A DNA stretch of 64,000 bases from Bacillus haynesii (GTDB lineage: Bacteria > Bacillota > Bacilli > Bacillales > Bacillaceae): positions 205,007 through 269,006 of the forward strand of contig NZ_MRBL01000005.1 in the NCBI RefSeq assembly GCF_001969855.1. Direction: 5' to 3'. This document shows positions 1 through 9,629 of the stretch, piece after piece. The translations under genes were made by a program, and so were the position numbers. A model generated the notes under the pieces. The model ran no database searches. It saw only the letters and a list, made by a program, of their open reading frames with translations, and had not been told where the DNA came from. Numbering within the stretch: the first letter of the stretch is position 1; each line of letters starts with the position of its first letter.

Positions 1-57
1 CAGTACGGGCAGTTTTGATGTATCAACCCCGCAGATTTCAACTTTATTCCTTGACAC
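1..57 (-). CDS. sigG: RNA polymerase sporulation sigma factor SigG (N-terminal fragment)
   Basis: Only the first 19 codons lie in the window; the gene runs off the left edge. Translation from a GTG at 57 gives MSRNKVEICGVDTSKLPVL, which matches the start of B. subtilis SigG. The start is supported by a GGGAGG ribosome site a few bases upstream. SigG drives late gene expression in the forespore after engulfment. It sits directly downstream of sigE, as in other bacilli, and has its own forespore promoter at 94-122. Confidence 0.93.
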   Translation of the reverse strand, partial: MSRNKVEICGVDTSKLPVL

Positions 58-93
58 TTTTTTCCCTCCCTACAGGAGCTGCTGTACAAAGTT

Positions 94-122
94 CAGTATC
101 TCCTCGGGTGGGAAAAATATGC
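94..122 (-). promoter_or_regulatory. SigF/SigG-type promoter of sigG
   Basis: On the minus strand, GCATA (118-122) is followed after 14 bases by GGAGATACTG (94-103). This fits the GGNNANANTR -10 element of forespore sigma factors, with a spacer one base short of the usual 15. The site lies about 40 bases upstream of the sigG start. Known biology of sigG (SigF first, then autoregulation by SigG) agrees. Confidence 0.7.
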
Positions 123-196
123 ATCACCAATTTCCAAAAATAAGAAGATCGAGTCGAAAACCCTTGACTGTCAACGCTTCAAATTTCATAAAAAAA

Positions 197-916
197 TTAA
201 ACCATTTTGTTGAATTCTTTTCGCAGCCTTTTAATAATTCTTTTTTCAAGCCGGGAAATATATGACTGGGAGATGCCGAGCATATCGGCAACGTCTTTTT
301 GCGTTTTTTCTTCTCCTCCGACAAGCCCGAAGCGGAGCTCCATGATCTGTTTTTCTCTGTCATTCAGCTGTTCAAGCGCTTTTTTCAGCAGCTTCTTATC
401 AACGTTTGCTTCGATATCTTTTGTAATGATGTCGTTTTCTGTTCCGAGCACATCTGAAAGAAGCAGTTCATTTCCGTCCCAATCGATGTTCAGCGGTTCG
501 TCGAATGATACCTCTGAGCGAATTTTATTGTTTCTTCTTAAATACATCAAAATTTCATTTTCAATGCATCTGGAAGCATATGTAGCCAGTTTGATTTTTT
601 TCTCGGGATTAAAGGTATTCACCGCTTTGATGAGGCCGATCGTGCCGATGGAGATTAAATCCTCGATATTGATGCCGGTATTTTCAAATTTTCTTGCGAT
701 GTAGACAACCAGCCTGAGATTTCGTTCAATCAAAATCGCTCGTGCCGCCTGATCACCGTCAGGCAGCTTATGGAGAAGCACCTGCTCTTCATCTTTTGAC
801 AATGGCGGGGGCAGCGCCTCACTTCCGCCGATATAATAAATTTCGTCGCTTTTCAGCCCCAGTTTTATTAAAAGTTTGTACCATAGATAGGTTAACCTTA
901 ATTTTAGTTTTTTCAT
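197..916 (-). CDS. sigE: Sporulation sigma factor SigE precursor (pro-SigE)
   Basis: The 239-residue protein is the mother-cell sigma factor of early sporulation. Residues 1-27 form the pro-sequence (basic and hydrophobic, ending near YYIGGSEAL), which holds the protein at the membrane until it is cleaved. Region 2 follows ([13 protein letters not shown], then the [12 protein letters not shown] stretch), and region 4 has a helix-turn-helix ([20 protein letters not shown]). The length equals the B. subtilis protein. It lies 59 bp downstream of spoIIGA, which encodes its processing protease, and both are read from the spoIIG promoter. Confidence 0.97.
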   Translation of the reverse strand: MKKLKLRLTYLWYKLLIKLGLKSDEIYYIGGSEALPPPLSKDEEQVLLHKLPDGDQAARAILIERNLRLVVYIARKFENTGINIEDLISIGTIGLIKAVNTFNPEKKIKLATYASRCIENEILMYLRRNNKIRSEVSFDEPLNIDWDGNELLLSDVLGTENDIITKDIEANVDKKLLKKALEQLNDREKQIMELRFGLVGGEEKTQKDVADMLGISQSYISRLEKRIIKRLRKEFNKMV

Positions 917-975
917 CTTCCTCCCCCTTCTAAATAAACGTCTTCAGGAGTATGATAATGTAACAGCCTTCAAGT

Positions 976-1905
976 TTAAGAAACGTGTTTGACCGGGTTT
1001 CCGGTCAGCATTTTCGGATGGACGATGGCGTCAAATTCGCCGTCAGCGGAAAGCGGTGATGTGCTGATGCCAATCAGGCATTTCGGCGCTTCAATCACCT
1101 CTCTTTCCGTACAAATGAGCACATGATCCGGCTTTAAGCAGAGCAGAAACTGATGCTGATGGCCGACCCCGCGGTACGGAATCAGGCGGATCCGCCCGAT
1201 ATAAGGCAGTGTTTCATCAAGTTTCCCGACGGCATCAAGCGGGCTCATTTCCTTGATGATCACACTCGCCTCTTCTCCCAATACACCTTTCAATTTTTCA
1301 ATATTGACGATCATGACGGGCGTTTTTGTGATTGGGTCGTAGAGCTGGTTACCGGAGTCAATCAATCCGGTGAAATGAAGCGTATGTTCATCAATGCCGG
1401 CCTCTAGGCGGACGCGTTCTTCGTATTGGATTTTCTTCGCTTCAGCATCTTCAAAACGCTTTTTTGAAAACAGCCATACAGCCGGAAAACCCACACCGAC
1501 AAACAGCCAGCTGACGGGGTCTCCAAAACCGGACCAATTCGTCATAAAGACGCCGTTTTCCATGATCGAATCCGTTTCAAGCAAAGAATGCGCTCCGATA
1601 ATCCCCCCTCCCATTAAAAAAGTGGCAAAATAAAAAGAAAACAAATTCTGCAAAAAAAATCGGAACCGCTTAAAACCAAATGTCACAAAAACGATCGCAA
1701 CTGAAAACGACAGTTTGCCTGCAGGATGAAGGACGTACGGCGAAAAAGGTGTAAACATAAACAGAACGATGCTTGACGCGACAAACGCCCCTAAGATCAG
1801 CCTCCGCTTTTTAACCCTTCGCTTTAAAATAAATGCGGTCATCATTAAAAGCAGCAAGTCAAAACAAAAGTTTAACAGCCATATCGCATCTAAATAGATT
1901 TCCAC
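976..1905 (-). CDS. spoIIGA: Sporulation sigma-E factor-processing peptidase SpoIIGA
   Basis: Membrane-bound aspartic protease of 309 residues that cleaves pro-SigE. About five hydrophobic segments fill residues 1-150, and a soluble protease domain follows. The catalytic motif LIDSGNQL places the active-site aspartate at residue 183, the same number as in B. subtilis, which supports the chosen ATG. By analogy with known work, the enzyme acts as a dimer and is triggered by SpoIIR from the forespore. It is the first gene of the spoIIG operon. Confidence 0.96.
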   Translation of the reverse strand: MEIYLDAIWLLNFCFDLLLLMMTAFILKRRVKKRRLILGAFVASSIVLFMFTPFSPYVLHPAGKLSFSVAIVFVTFGFKRFRFFLQNLFSFYFATFLMGGGIIGAHSLLETDSIMENGVFMTNWSGFGDPVSWLFVGVGFPAVWLFSKKRFEDAEAKKIQYEERVRLEAGIDEHTLHFTGLIDSGNQLYDPITKTPVMIVNIEKLKGVLGEEASVIIKEMSPLDAVGKLDETLPYIGRIRLIPYRGVGHQHQFLLCLKPDHVLICTEREVIEAPKCLIGISTSPLSADGEFDAIVHPKMLTGNPVKHVS

Positions 1906-1950
1906 ATCCGTCCCCTTTCTGCGGCTCGATGACCTTAGTGTGTTTTCCTA

Positions 1951-1984
1951 AGTATAAATCAAGCCCAAAGGTAAAGTCTGTCAA
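1951..1984 (-). promoter_or_regulatory. spoIIG promoter (SigA, Spo0A-activated, 22-bp spacer)
   Basis: On the minus strand, TTGACA (1979-1984) and TATACT (1951-1956) are separated by 22 bp. This unusually long spacing is the hallmark of the B. subtilis spoIIG promoter, which needs Spo0A~P to be used. A 0A-box-like TTGTCGAT sits upstream at 2031-2038 (consensus TTGTCGAA). No strong second box is visible next to the -35. Confidence 0.8.
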
Positions 1985-2046
1985 TTAATGTTGCGCAAAT
2001 CGTACATTTTTTGAAGTTTTCGTACTGAATTTGTCGATCATAAAAC

Positions 2047-2080
2047 GAAAAAGACGCTGCCATTAAAGACAGCGCCTTTT
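2047..2080 (-). terminator. Rho-independent terminator of bpr
   Basis: Minus-strand hairpin with arms GGCGCTGTC and GGCAGCGTC, followed by TTTTTCG. It ends just past the bpr stop codon and separates bpr from the spoIIG promoter. Confidence 0.8.
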
Positions 2081-2085
2081 CACCT

Positions 2086-5000
2086 TTATTTCAGCTTTTC
2101 ATTGATGTACAGTTTGCCTTTTGCCGTTTGCCTCGTTTCATTGCCGTAATTATCCCGGACGATGACCTCGATTTCCGCTCCTTTTGCTTTTGCGGTTGAA
2201 GTCGCGGTCCAAAATCCTTCATATTTGCCTTTTGAGACTTCTCTGATCGGCAGCTCCGTTACATTTTGGGCGGCCGTTTTGAAATTGGTAAGCGGCATTC
2301 TGATCACAAAGACAGCATCCAAATCAGCGGCGCTTTCAAACTCGATTTTCACGGTTTCTCCCGTTTTGAGCTCGAGATCTTCGGCCGGTTTCAAACCGGT
2401 GATTTGCGGCGCTTCAAAGTTGACATCTACCGTGATTTTTTTGGTCGTTTTGTTGCCTGCCGCATCTGCTGCCGTTACTTTGATTTCATTTTTGCCGTTG
2501 TCAAGCATAATCCTCGCAGAATATTCGCCATTGTCAACAGCCGCTTTTTTGCCGTTTACATGAACCGATTCTAAGTGGTCGTCTGATACTGTTCCTTTCA
2601 CAGTGACGGTCTCTTTATTGAGATTTGAGCCGCTTTCTGGCGTGTCGATGGTAAGCTTCGGTTTTTTCTGGTCAAGGACGATCCGGACCGGTTCTGAAGC
2701 ATCCGTCGATCCGGAAGCCGATGACGATTTTGCGGTGATCACATTTTCCCCTTTATTCAACGGAATCTCTATTGAGAAAGTGCCGTCTGCCGCCGTTTCC
2801 GCTGTTCCGGCTGCTTCATCCCCGTTAAAGAGATGAACGGTCGTGTTCGGAGACGATGTTCCTTCGATGACAGCGTTCTTTTTGTTGGTGATGAATCCGT
2901 CTTTAGGAGACGTGATCACAGGCACCGCCAATTCATAGTCGACCAAAGCGCGGATCATAAAGTTGCCTTGGTCTGATGGCGCTTTTGACCATGAGCCGTC
3001 CGTATACTGCCAGTTGCGGCCGGAATATTCCCCGTCTTCGTCTGTAGCAAGTCCAGGTGAGTTGGCCAGATCTTCTGTCTGGACGTACACGAGGTAAAAG
3101 TCTTTTCCGACGATGATGGCTTCGTCACCCAAATCAACGGTCGTCCATTCACCTGTGCGGAGCGCTTCAGCCTTGAACGGGCCGGCGATTTTTTTGCCCG
3201 GAGAGCCTTTTTCACCCGAAGCATCGTAGACTTCGACTGCAAAATCAGTGCCGCCCGGATCAGGGAATTCTGTATCCCAGAATTTGAACAAACCGCCTTT
3301 CAGCATGGCTTTTTCCTGCCCGTTTTCAAGCGTCATTTTAACGGCCAGCCCGTTGCCGGATTCATAGAAAGCCCAGGCGTTTTCCCCGGTTCCGTCGTCA
3401 TAGCCTATTTCCCCCGGATAGCCGATGAAAGGATCGAGCTCGATATCTTTCGAGACATCTCCTTTTAAATCAACGGAAAACTCGCTGCTGTAATATCCGT
3501 TTGCAGAGACTTTTACCGTATACGAGCCGTCATAGGCCGTTAATGAATAGTTCCCGTCGTCGTCCGTCTGAACTGGTTTTACAGATGCATCTTCAACGAT
3601 ATACAGCTTTGCGTGTCGGACAGGTTCACCCGTTTTTTTATTTTTTATCGTTCCGGTGAGCGTCCCTTTCTTCAGTTCTTTTAAGACAAAGTCTGCCGTC
3701 GTTGTCTTGTTTGCCTCAATTTTTACGGTTTGGGCATTCGATTCATATCCGTACGCTTCTGCTTTCAGCGTATAGGTTCCAGGTGCATGAGCCAAACTGT
3801 ATGCGCCTGTTGCCTGGTTGGAATATGTCGACTTGCCCGTCTCCTGCACGCTGACCTGAGCCCGCACCGGAAGAGCCGCAGGAGCTGCTTTTTGCGTCTC
3901 AGGATGTTCTTGAACGGCTTCTGCCGGTTTTGCTTTTTTCGGATCAATCGTTTGTTTCTTCGTTTTCTTATCCTTTATTTTGGCCGGCTGTTTTTCAACG
4001 CCCAGTCGTTTTTTCGTACCAGCGCTCTTCACTTCCTTCACAAGCGCTACATCATCGATATACAGCCCGTCACCCTCAATGCTGTCGTCAGATTGAAGGT
4101 TGAACATAATCTTAATGGTCTGTCCCCCGTATTCCGACAAATCGATCTGTCCGTCTTTCCATTCTGACGTCCTGCCGCTGTACTCAGCAGCCTGGATCCA
4201 TTCATCTTTCCCTTCAGGCTGTACGTAAACGAAGCCGTAATCAAAGTCCTCCTCAATATCGTGCCAGTATTTGTATGTGAGATAAAGCTTTTGATTTTTT
4301 GGAACGCTGACAGGAGGCATGAGAAGATTCATATTGGCCGAACTTTCATACGGCCCTGTCAGATTTGTTGCGAATACGTTTTTTCCCGATGCTGCGGCAT
4401 TCGGGCCTGACTGAGGAATTCCTCGCTCCCATGAATTCTTCACGCCTGATGTGATCCAGCCGTTGGCGGAATTCTCGAAATCTTGTTTATACCCTGTTGT
4501 CACAGCCGGGGAAATCGGGATTTCGTACACTTTGGATTCCGTTTTGTTTCCTCCGAAGTCAGTGACAATCCACTTGTAGGAAAGGACTTTTCCTTCAGAA
4601 ACGGATAAGGCTGCCTCGTATGTTCCTTTTTTATAATCGCCGGAAGTTTGTTTGGCAGCGATCGTCTCCCAATCGGAAGCATCCGTTTTATAGCTCAATT
4701 TGACCGATATGATGCTGACATCGTCTTCCACATCAACTGTAAGAGGCGTTTCCGAGCCTGAGAAAATTTCATTGATTTCTTGATGGTTTAAGACCGGCGG
4801 ATTTTTGTCTTCGCCTTCTTTTCCGACTTGTCCTTCCGCTCTGCCCAACCCGTCTGTGACAGCGGACACCGCATCAAACACGTTCACGAGCCCGTGGCCG
4901 TATCCGTTGTTCGGCGATTCGGTAAATTTGCTGTCTGTGAGCGGTGTTGCAGTTTCCATCAATATCTTTTCGGTCTCATCAACGGTGATCGACGAATCGG

Positions 5001-6384
5001 CTTGTTTGATAAGAGCTGCGGCTGCTGCGACATGCGGTCCTGCCATTGAAGTGCCGTCCCAGCCGTCTTGATAGCCGCTTCCAGGCACAGAAGAGCGAAT
5101 GTTGACACCAGGTGCTGTTATTTCAGGCTTGGTCTCATCATACGGGGAAGGACCTTGAAGTGAAAAATCGGCTAAGCGATTATCGATGTCTGTCGCTCCG
5201 GTCGCGAACGCTTCGGGGTAGTTTGCCGGATTGGCAATCGAAGCAGGTCCTCCCGGATTGGTGAAATCGGCGTTCCCCGCAGAGAACTCAGGGAAGATGC
5301 CGGCAGCACGCCACGCTTTTACGATATCCCTGTAAAACTCATCAATCCCGGCTCCCCCTGACCACGAGTTATTGACAACATCCGGAGCCATTTCAGGGTG
5401 CGGGTTGCCGTCTTTATCTTTCGGCGCCAAAATCCATTCACCCGCCGCAAGAAGGTCTTCGTCCGTTCCGCCGTCATCTGAAAAAGCTTTCACGGCAATC
5501 CACTTCGCTCCCGGCGCCACACCGATTTGGTTTTGACCGTCAGGCTCAGAGCCGACCATCGTCCCGGTTACATGCGTGCCGTGCTCCAGATCGTCAAACG
5601 GTTCAGAAGCGCCTGACACCGCATCATACCAGCTGAATTCGTGATTAGGCTGATCAGGCTGCTGCGGGTCATATCCGCGGTATTTTTCTTTTAAGGCTGG
5701 GTGATCCCACTGCACGCCCGTATCAATCGACGCGACAACCGTGCCCGTTCCGTCATATCCCATTTTCCAGGATTTGGGTGCGTCGACTCGATTGATATTC
5801 CATTCGATTTCTTTTTCATCCTTAGCTGCTGATTTTTTCACAGACTGTTTAGCCGGTTTGATCAGCTGCCTTTTTTCGTTCGGGAGCACTTTCTCTACTT
5901 CCGGAAAAGCCGCTACTTGTTCCATAACCTCTTTCGTCGCATGGACGGCCATCCCGTTAACAATATAATAGGATCGGATTTTTTTTACATTCCCCTGTTT
6001 TTCCTGCTTTTTTAAATAACGTTTTAGATCACTTTGTGTCTCATCCGCTTTGACTCTTAAAGCGGAGACAACAGCCGAGCGCTTTTGATATTCTGTTTTA
6101 GCCGCGCTCAGCGATTTTTTCTTTGCATTCTTTTCCGCCTGCTTGGCCACTTTTGGTGTATCGACTTGATCTTTCAGTTTAATCAAAAATGTGACTTGAT
6201 CTTCTTTTTTGAACTGTTTGACAAGAGATTTCGAAATTTTTTCCTTACCTGCAGCTGCTTGTTCTTTCATGGAAGTAAGCGCAGGCTTTGCCGCGGCATC
6301 TGAAACGGCGGGCATGAACAGCGAGCCGATTAATAAACCGCTTAAAATGGTGGAAAACGCCTTTTTTCTCAGCTTTCTTTTCAA
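2086..6384 (-). CDS. bpr: Bacillopeptidase F, secreted subtilisin-family serine protease
   Basis: Extracellular serine protease of 1,432 residues, nearly the B. subtilis Bpr length. A signal peptide covers about residues 1-31 and an I9-like propeptide about 55-175. The S8 catalytic domain spans about 195-515, with Asp221 (SIDTG), His268 (HGTHVTG), oxyanion Asn371 (SAGN) and Ser446 (GTSMAG). The C-terminal extension holds a MAM/jelly-roll-like region (about 630-790), a Lys-rich linker, carboxypeptidase-regulatory-like beta repeats (about 845-1,000) and Ig-like repeats to the end. The start is TTG at 6384, preceded by GGGGG. A shorter paralogue lies immediately upstream on the same strand. Confidence 0.94.
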   Translation of the reverse strand: MKRKLRKKAFSTILSGLLIGSLFMPAVSDAAAKPALTSMKEQAAAGKEKISKSLVKQFKKEDQVTFLIKLKDQVDTPKVAKQAEKNAKKKSLSAAKTEYQKRSAVVSALRVKADETQSDLKRYLKKQEKQGNVKKIRSYYIVNGMAVHATKEVMEQVAAFPEVEKVLPNEKRQLIKPAKQSVKKSAAKDEKEIEWNINRVDAPKSWKMGYDGTGTVVASIDTGVQWDHPALKEKYRGYDPQQPDQPNHEFSWYDAVSGASEPFDDLEHGTHVTGTMVGSEPDGQNQIGVAPGAKWIAVKAFSDDGGTDEDLLAAGEWILAPKDKDGNPHPEMAPDVVNNSWSGGAGIDEFYRDIVKAWRAAGIFPEFSAGNADFTNPGGPASIANPANYPEAFATGATDIDNRLADFSLQGPSPYDETKPEITAPGVNIRSSVPGSGYQDGWDGTSMAGPHVAAAAALIKQADSSITVDETEKILMETATPLTDSKFTESPNNGYGHGLVNVFDAVSAVTDGLGRAEGQVGKEGEDKNPPVLNHQEINEIFSGSETPLTVDVEDDVSIISVKLSYKTDASDWETIAAKQTSGDYKKGTYEAALSVSEGKVLSYKWIVTDFGGNKTESKVYEIPISPAVTTGYKQDFENSANGWITSGVKNSWERGIPQSGPNAAASGKNVFATNLTGPYESSANMNLLMPPVSVPKNQKLYLTYKYWHDIEEDFDYGFVYVQPEGKDEWIQAAEYSGRTSEWKDGQIDLSEYGGQTIKIMFNLQSDDSIEGDGLYIDDVALVKEVKSAGTKKRLGVEKQPAKIKDKKTKKQTIDPKKAKPAEAVQEHPETQKAAPAALPVRAQVSVQETGKSTYSNQATGAYSLAHAPGTYTLKAEAYGYESNAQTVKIEANKTTTADFVLKELKKGTLTGTIKNKKTGEPVRHAKLYIVEDASVKPVQTDDDGNYSLTAYDGSYTVKVSANGYYSSEFSVDLKGDVSKDIELDPFIGYPGEIGYDDGTGENAWAFYESGNGLAVKMTLENGQEKAMLKGGLFKFWDTEFPDPGGTDFAVEVYDASGEKGSPGKKIAGPFKAEALRTGEWTTVDLGDEAIIVGKDFYLVYVQTEDLANSPGLATDEDGEYSGRNWQYTDGSWSKAPSDQGNFMIRALVDYELAVPVITSPKDGFITNKKNAVIEGTSSPNTTVHLFNGDEAAGTAETAADGTFSIEIPLNKGENVITAKSSSASGSTDASEPVRIVLDQKKPKLTIDTPESGSNLNKETVTVKGTVSDDHLESVHVNGKKAAVDNGEYSARIMLDNGKNEIKVTAADAAGNKTTKKITVDVNFEAPQITGLKPAEDLELKTGETVKIEFESAADLDAVFVIRMPLTNFKTAAQNVTELPIREVSKGKYEGFWTATSTAKAKGAEIEVIVRDNYGNETRQTAKGKLYINEKLK

Positions 6385-6534
6385 ATGAACATCCCCCTTT
6401 TTTATGAAATTGGCTGGATTTGTCCGTCCTCCCCTCCTTGTGGATGCCTTGTCTGACTTTGATGTAACTTAAATATAGTAAAAACTGGTTAATTTTTTTG
6501 TCGGTATTTGTCAAGGTCATGTTTAAAATTAGAT

Positions 6535-6575
6535 AAAAAAAGGACAAAACCTTTAAGCGGTTTTGTCCTTTTTTA
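6535..6575 (-). terminator. Terminator between the two subtilase genes
   Basis: Perfect 10-bp stem (AGGACAAAAC with GTTTTGTCCT) flanked by T-runs on both sides. It lies right after the stop of the upstream protease, so bpr must have its own promoter between about 6385 and 6535. Confidence 0.8.
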
Positions 6576-8084
6576 TCATTTAGTTTTTTTAGCTGCGTCA
6601 AAAGCTTTTAAAGCGTTGACCAAGCCGTATCCGTAGCCGTTATTCGGCGATTTTTTAAACGTTTTGTCAGTCAGAGGCGTCGCCGTATTCAGCAGGATGC
6701 GCTCGATTTCATCGACTGTGAGGTCCGGATTGGCTTCCCTCATTAAAGCGACGATGCCGGATACATGCGGGGTTGCCATCGATGTTCCGTCTATTGCAGC
6801 ATACTTGTGTCCCGGATAAGCAGAGCGGATGCTGACGCCCGGGGCGGAAAGATCGGGCTTGATTTCGCCATATGGTGAAGGCCCTTGCAATGAAAAGTCG
6901 GCTAACGCGTTTGTGCTGTCAACTGCGCCTATCGCGAAAGATTGCGGATAGTTGGACGGGTTTTCAACTGAACCCGGTCCGCCCGGTTCGAATTTGCTGA
7001 CATTGCCTGCTGCGAATGCAGGAAAGATATCAGCTGCCCGCCAAGCTTTGACAATATCCAAATACCATTCATTGAGTCCGCGTTCCCCTGCCCAAGAGTT
7101 GTTGACGACATCTGGAGCCTTTTCAGGGTGCGCTTTTCCTTTCGCATCTTTCGGGGCCAAAATCCATTCTCCTGCAGCCAAAAGGGATTTTTCATCTCCG
7201 CCGTCCTCTGAAAAGGCCTTGACAGCAATCCATTTCGCTGTCGGCGCGACACCGATCTGGTTTTTGCCGCCGGCTTCTGAGCCGACCATTGTGCCTGTCA
7301 CATGTGTGCCGTGGCCCAAGTCGTCATATGGCGTTTTCTTATTACTTACCGCATCAAACCAGTTGAACTCATTGTCGGGACTGTTCGGTTTAGAAGGGTT
7401 GTAGCCCCTGTACTTTGTTTTCAATGCCGGATGATCCCACTCAACGCCGGTGTCAATCGAAGCGACGACGGCTCCTTTGCCTTTATAGCGCTTTTTCCAG
7501 ACATCCGGCGCATGAACCTGCTGAATGTTGGAAGCAGGGGTGCGATCCGCGGATGTTTTCGATTCTACCGTAGGTTTTTCGGTGTTGCCCAGCTTAATTT
7601 TTTGATTGGGCAGCACCTTTTCAACCTCCGGAAATGAAGCCGCTTTTTCCATAACATCCTTTGTTGCCGTCACGGCGATGCCGTTTACAATATAGAAAGA
7701 TTCCACTCGCTTAGCTGTTCCTTTTTTCTCTTCTTTTTCCAAAAACGATTTTAAGTCTTTTTGCGTTCTCTCAGCTTTTGTACGCAGGGAAGTCAGCACG
7801 GCTGAACGTTTGATTTCTTTTACTTTTTTCACTGTCATAACGCTTGCTTTCGCCCGGTTTTCAGCTGCTGTTGCCGCTTGCTGAAGATTCGCCTGGTTTT
7901 TCATTTTAATTAAAAAAGTCACTTTATCTTCTTTCTCAAAACGTTTGTAAAGAGCGCTTGATATTTTGCTTTCTTCCTTGGTCTTCGCTGCCGTGCCTGT
8001 TTCAGCCTGCACGGTCACCGGAGCGAGAAGTGAACCGATGAGTGCAGCGCACATGAATGTGCGGAATAATGGCTTTTTCTTCAC
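6576..8084 (-). CDS. Bpr-like subtilisin-family serine protease, short paralogue
   Basis: Secreted S8 protease of 502 residues. It has a signal peptide (about 1-27, ending TVQA), an I9-like propeptide (about 45-165) and a catalytic domain with Asp211, His258, oxyanion Asn361 and Ser435. It aligns through its whole length with the first third of the neighbouring Bpr, with long shared stretches (APDVVNNSW, LADFSLQGPSPY). It ends right after the catalytic domain (KKTK), with no C-terminal beta-domains. The start is GTG at 8084, backed by AAAGGAGG seven bases upstream; the longer TTG reading would swallow that site. It is probably a second bacillopeptidase F gene from tandem duplication and looks intact, not decayed. 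Confidence 0.88.
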   Translation of the reverse strand: MKKKPLFRTFMCAALIGSLLAPVTVQAETGTAAKTKEESKISSALYKRFEKEDKVTFLIKMKNQANLQQAATAAENRAKASVMTVKKVKEIKRSAVLTSLRTKAERTQKDLKSFLEKEEKKGTAKRVESFYIVNGIAVTATKDVMEKAASFPEVEKVLPNQKIKLGNTEKPTVESKTSADRTPASNIQQVHAPDVWKKRYKGKGAVVASIDTGVEWDHPALKTKYRGYNPSKPNSPDNEFNWFDAVSNKKTPYDDLGHGTHVTGTMVGSEAGGKNQIGVAPTAKWIAVKAFSEDGGDEKSLLAAGEWILAPKDAKGKAHPEKAPDVVNNSWAGERGLNEWYLDIVKAWRAADIFPAFAAGNVSKFEPGGPGSVENPSNYPQSFAIGAVDSTNALADFSLQGPSPYGEIKPDLSAPGVSIRSAYPGHKYAAIDGTSMATPHVSGIVALMREANPDLTVDEIERILLNTATPLTDKTFKKSPNNGYGYGLVNALKAFDAAKKTK

Positions 8085-8255
8085 ATGAGATCCTCCTTTA
8101 AGCAATAGCAAATATAGTCGTTTCTTGCGTTTCTTTGTCTAGAAACAGAAACTATTAATAATGGTAAAAGAAAAGACTTATAGATATTGTCGTATTTTGT
8201 CATTTTTCCTTTATCGGTTTCAAATTCGTTCTATTTACATATGACTTGTTCACCG

Positions 8256-8283
8256 TTTATAGTTCGGCCAGATGACAAGACAA
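8256..8283 (-). promoter_or_regulatory. Possible SigA promoter of the short Bpr paralogue
   Basis: On the minus strand, TTGTCT (8278-8283) and TATAAA (8256-8261) lie 16 bp apart, about 170 bases upstream of the GTG start. The 8085-8404 gap otherwise holds AT-rich sequence with no recognisable gene. The long leader could hold further control sites. Confidence 0.35.
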
Positions 8284-8404
8284 AAGGAAAATCCGTATAT
8301 CCGGGATAAAAGAGAGAGATTAGATGCGAGGCTTTTGAGGGAGCTGCTTCCATCAGGATGACAATTGATGCTTTTGGAGGAGGATCTGCGGCTAGGTCCA
8401 GGGT

Positions 8405-8440
8405 ATAAAAAAAGCCGCCGACTTATTGTCGGCAGCTTTC
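8405..8440 (-). terminator. Terminator of the ftsA-ftsZ operon
   Basis: Minus-strand hairpin (GCTGCCGAC with GTCGGCGGC) followed by seven Ts, 18 bases past the ftsZ stop codon. Confidence 0.85.
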
Positions 8441-8458
8441 CAATGTATTGTAGACGTT

Positions 8459-9595
8459 TTAGCGTTTATTGCGGTTTCTTAAGAAAGTCGGGATGTCAAG
8501 CGTATCCTCGGCAGGCTGAGATGGACTGCGGTGCGGCATGCTTGGCTCCTCGCGCTTCGGCTCCCGTTTCGGAGCAGGCTGATGATGATGCTGTTTTAAG
8601 CCTTGGTTTAAAGGTCTCTGCGGCTTTGTTGCATCTTGATCCTGTTCGATAAAGCCGGTCGCGATGACCGTAACGACGATTTCGTCTTTTAAGTTTTCAT
8701 TGATGACAGATCCGAAGATCATGTTGACGTCCTGGTCAGATGCAGCTGCAACGATGTCTGCTGCTTCCTGAACTTCGTAAAGGCTTAAGTTGGTTCCGCC
8801 TGTAATGTTCATCAGCACGCCTTGGGCGCCGTCAATCGCCGTTTCAAGCAGCGGACTGGAAACAGCTTTTTTAGCGGCTTCTGCAGCGCGGTTCTCACCT
8901 GTCGCTACACCGATACCCATCAGTGCGGAACCTTTGTTGGACATGATCGTTTTGACGTCGGCAAAGTCAAGGTTGATCAGTCCAGGTGTTGCGATCAGGT
9001 CTGAAATGCCCTGAACACCTTGGCGGAGAACGTTGTCCGCTTCGCGGAACGCTTCAAGCATCGGTGTGTTTTTATCGACGATTTCAAGAAGACGGTCATT
9101 CGGAATGACGATCAGGGTGTCGACGGCTTCCTTCATTGCTGAAATACCGCCTGCCGCCTGAAGCTGTCTTTTTCTTCCTTCAAAGGTAAACGGCCTTGTG
9201 ACAACGCCGACAGTCAATGCGCCCAGGTCTTTTGCGATTTGTGCGATGACAGGTGCTGCGCCCGTTCCTGTTCCGCCGCCCATTCCGGCTGTGACGAACA
9301 CCATATCTGCACCTTTCAGCGCTTCTTCAATTTGTTCTTTGCTTTCCTCTGCGGCTTTTTTGCCGACTTCCGGATTGGCTCCGGCGCCGAGCCCGCGCGT
9401 CAGCTTCGCACCGATCTGCATTTTCGTTTCCGCTTTTGAAAGGTTAAGAGCCTGAGCATCCGTGTTGACTGCGATAAACTCGACTCCCTGAACGTCATTT
9501 TCGATCATCCGATTGACGGCATTGTTACCGCCGCCACCTACTCCTATTACTTTAATCGATGCTAAGCCGTCTATATTTGTTTCAAACTCTAACAT
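8459..9595 (-). CDS. ftsZ: Cell division protein FtsZ
   Basis: Tubulin-like GTPase of 378 residues (B. subtilis 382) that forms the Z-ring at mid-cell or at the polar septum. The nucleotide-binding tubulin signature GGGTGTG is at residues 107-113 and the glycine-rich GVGGGGNN loop at about 18-25. The globular core ends near residue 315. A variable linker rich in Gln, His and Pro follows, and then the conserved C-terminal peptide [12 protein letters not shown], which binds FtsA and SepF. It lies 34 bp downstream of ftsA, and the pair is followed by a terminator. Confidence 0.98.
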   Translation of the reverse strand: MLEFETNIDGLASIKVIGVGGGGNNAVNRMIENDVQGVEFIAVNTDAQALNLSKAETKMQIGAKLTRGLGAGANPEVGKKAAEESKEQIEEALKGADMVFVTAGMGGGTGTGAAPVIAQIAKDLGALTVGVVTRPFTFEGRKRQLQAAGGISAMKEAVDTLIVIPNDRLLEIVDKNTPMLEAFREADNVLRQGVQGISDLIATPGLINLDFADVKTIMSNKGSALMGIGVATGENRAAEAAKKAVSSPLLETAIDGAQGVLMNITGGTNLSLYEVQEAADIVAAASDQDVNMIFGSVINENLKDEIVVTVIATGFIEQDQDATKPQRPLNQGLKQHHHQPAPKREPKREEPSMPHRSPSQPAEDTLDIPTFLRNRNKR

Positions 9596-9629
9596 GCTAA
9601 ATCCTCCTAATCCGTCGAATGACTAATCT

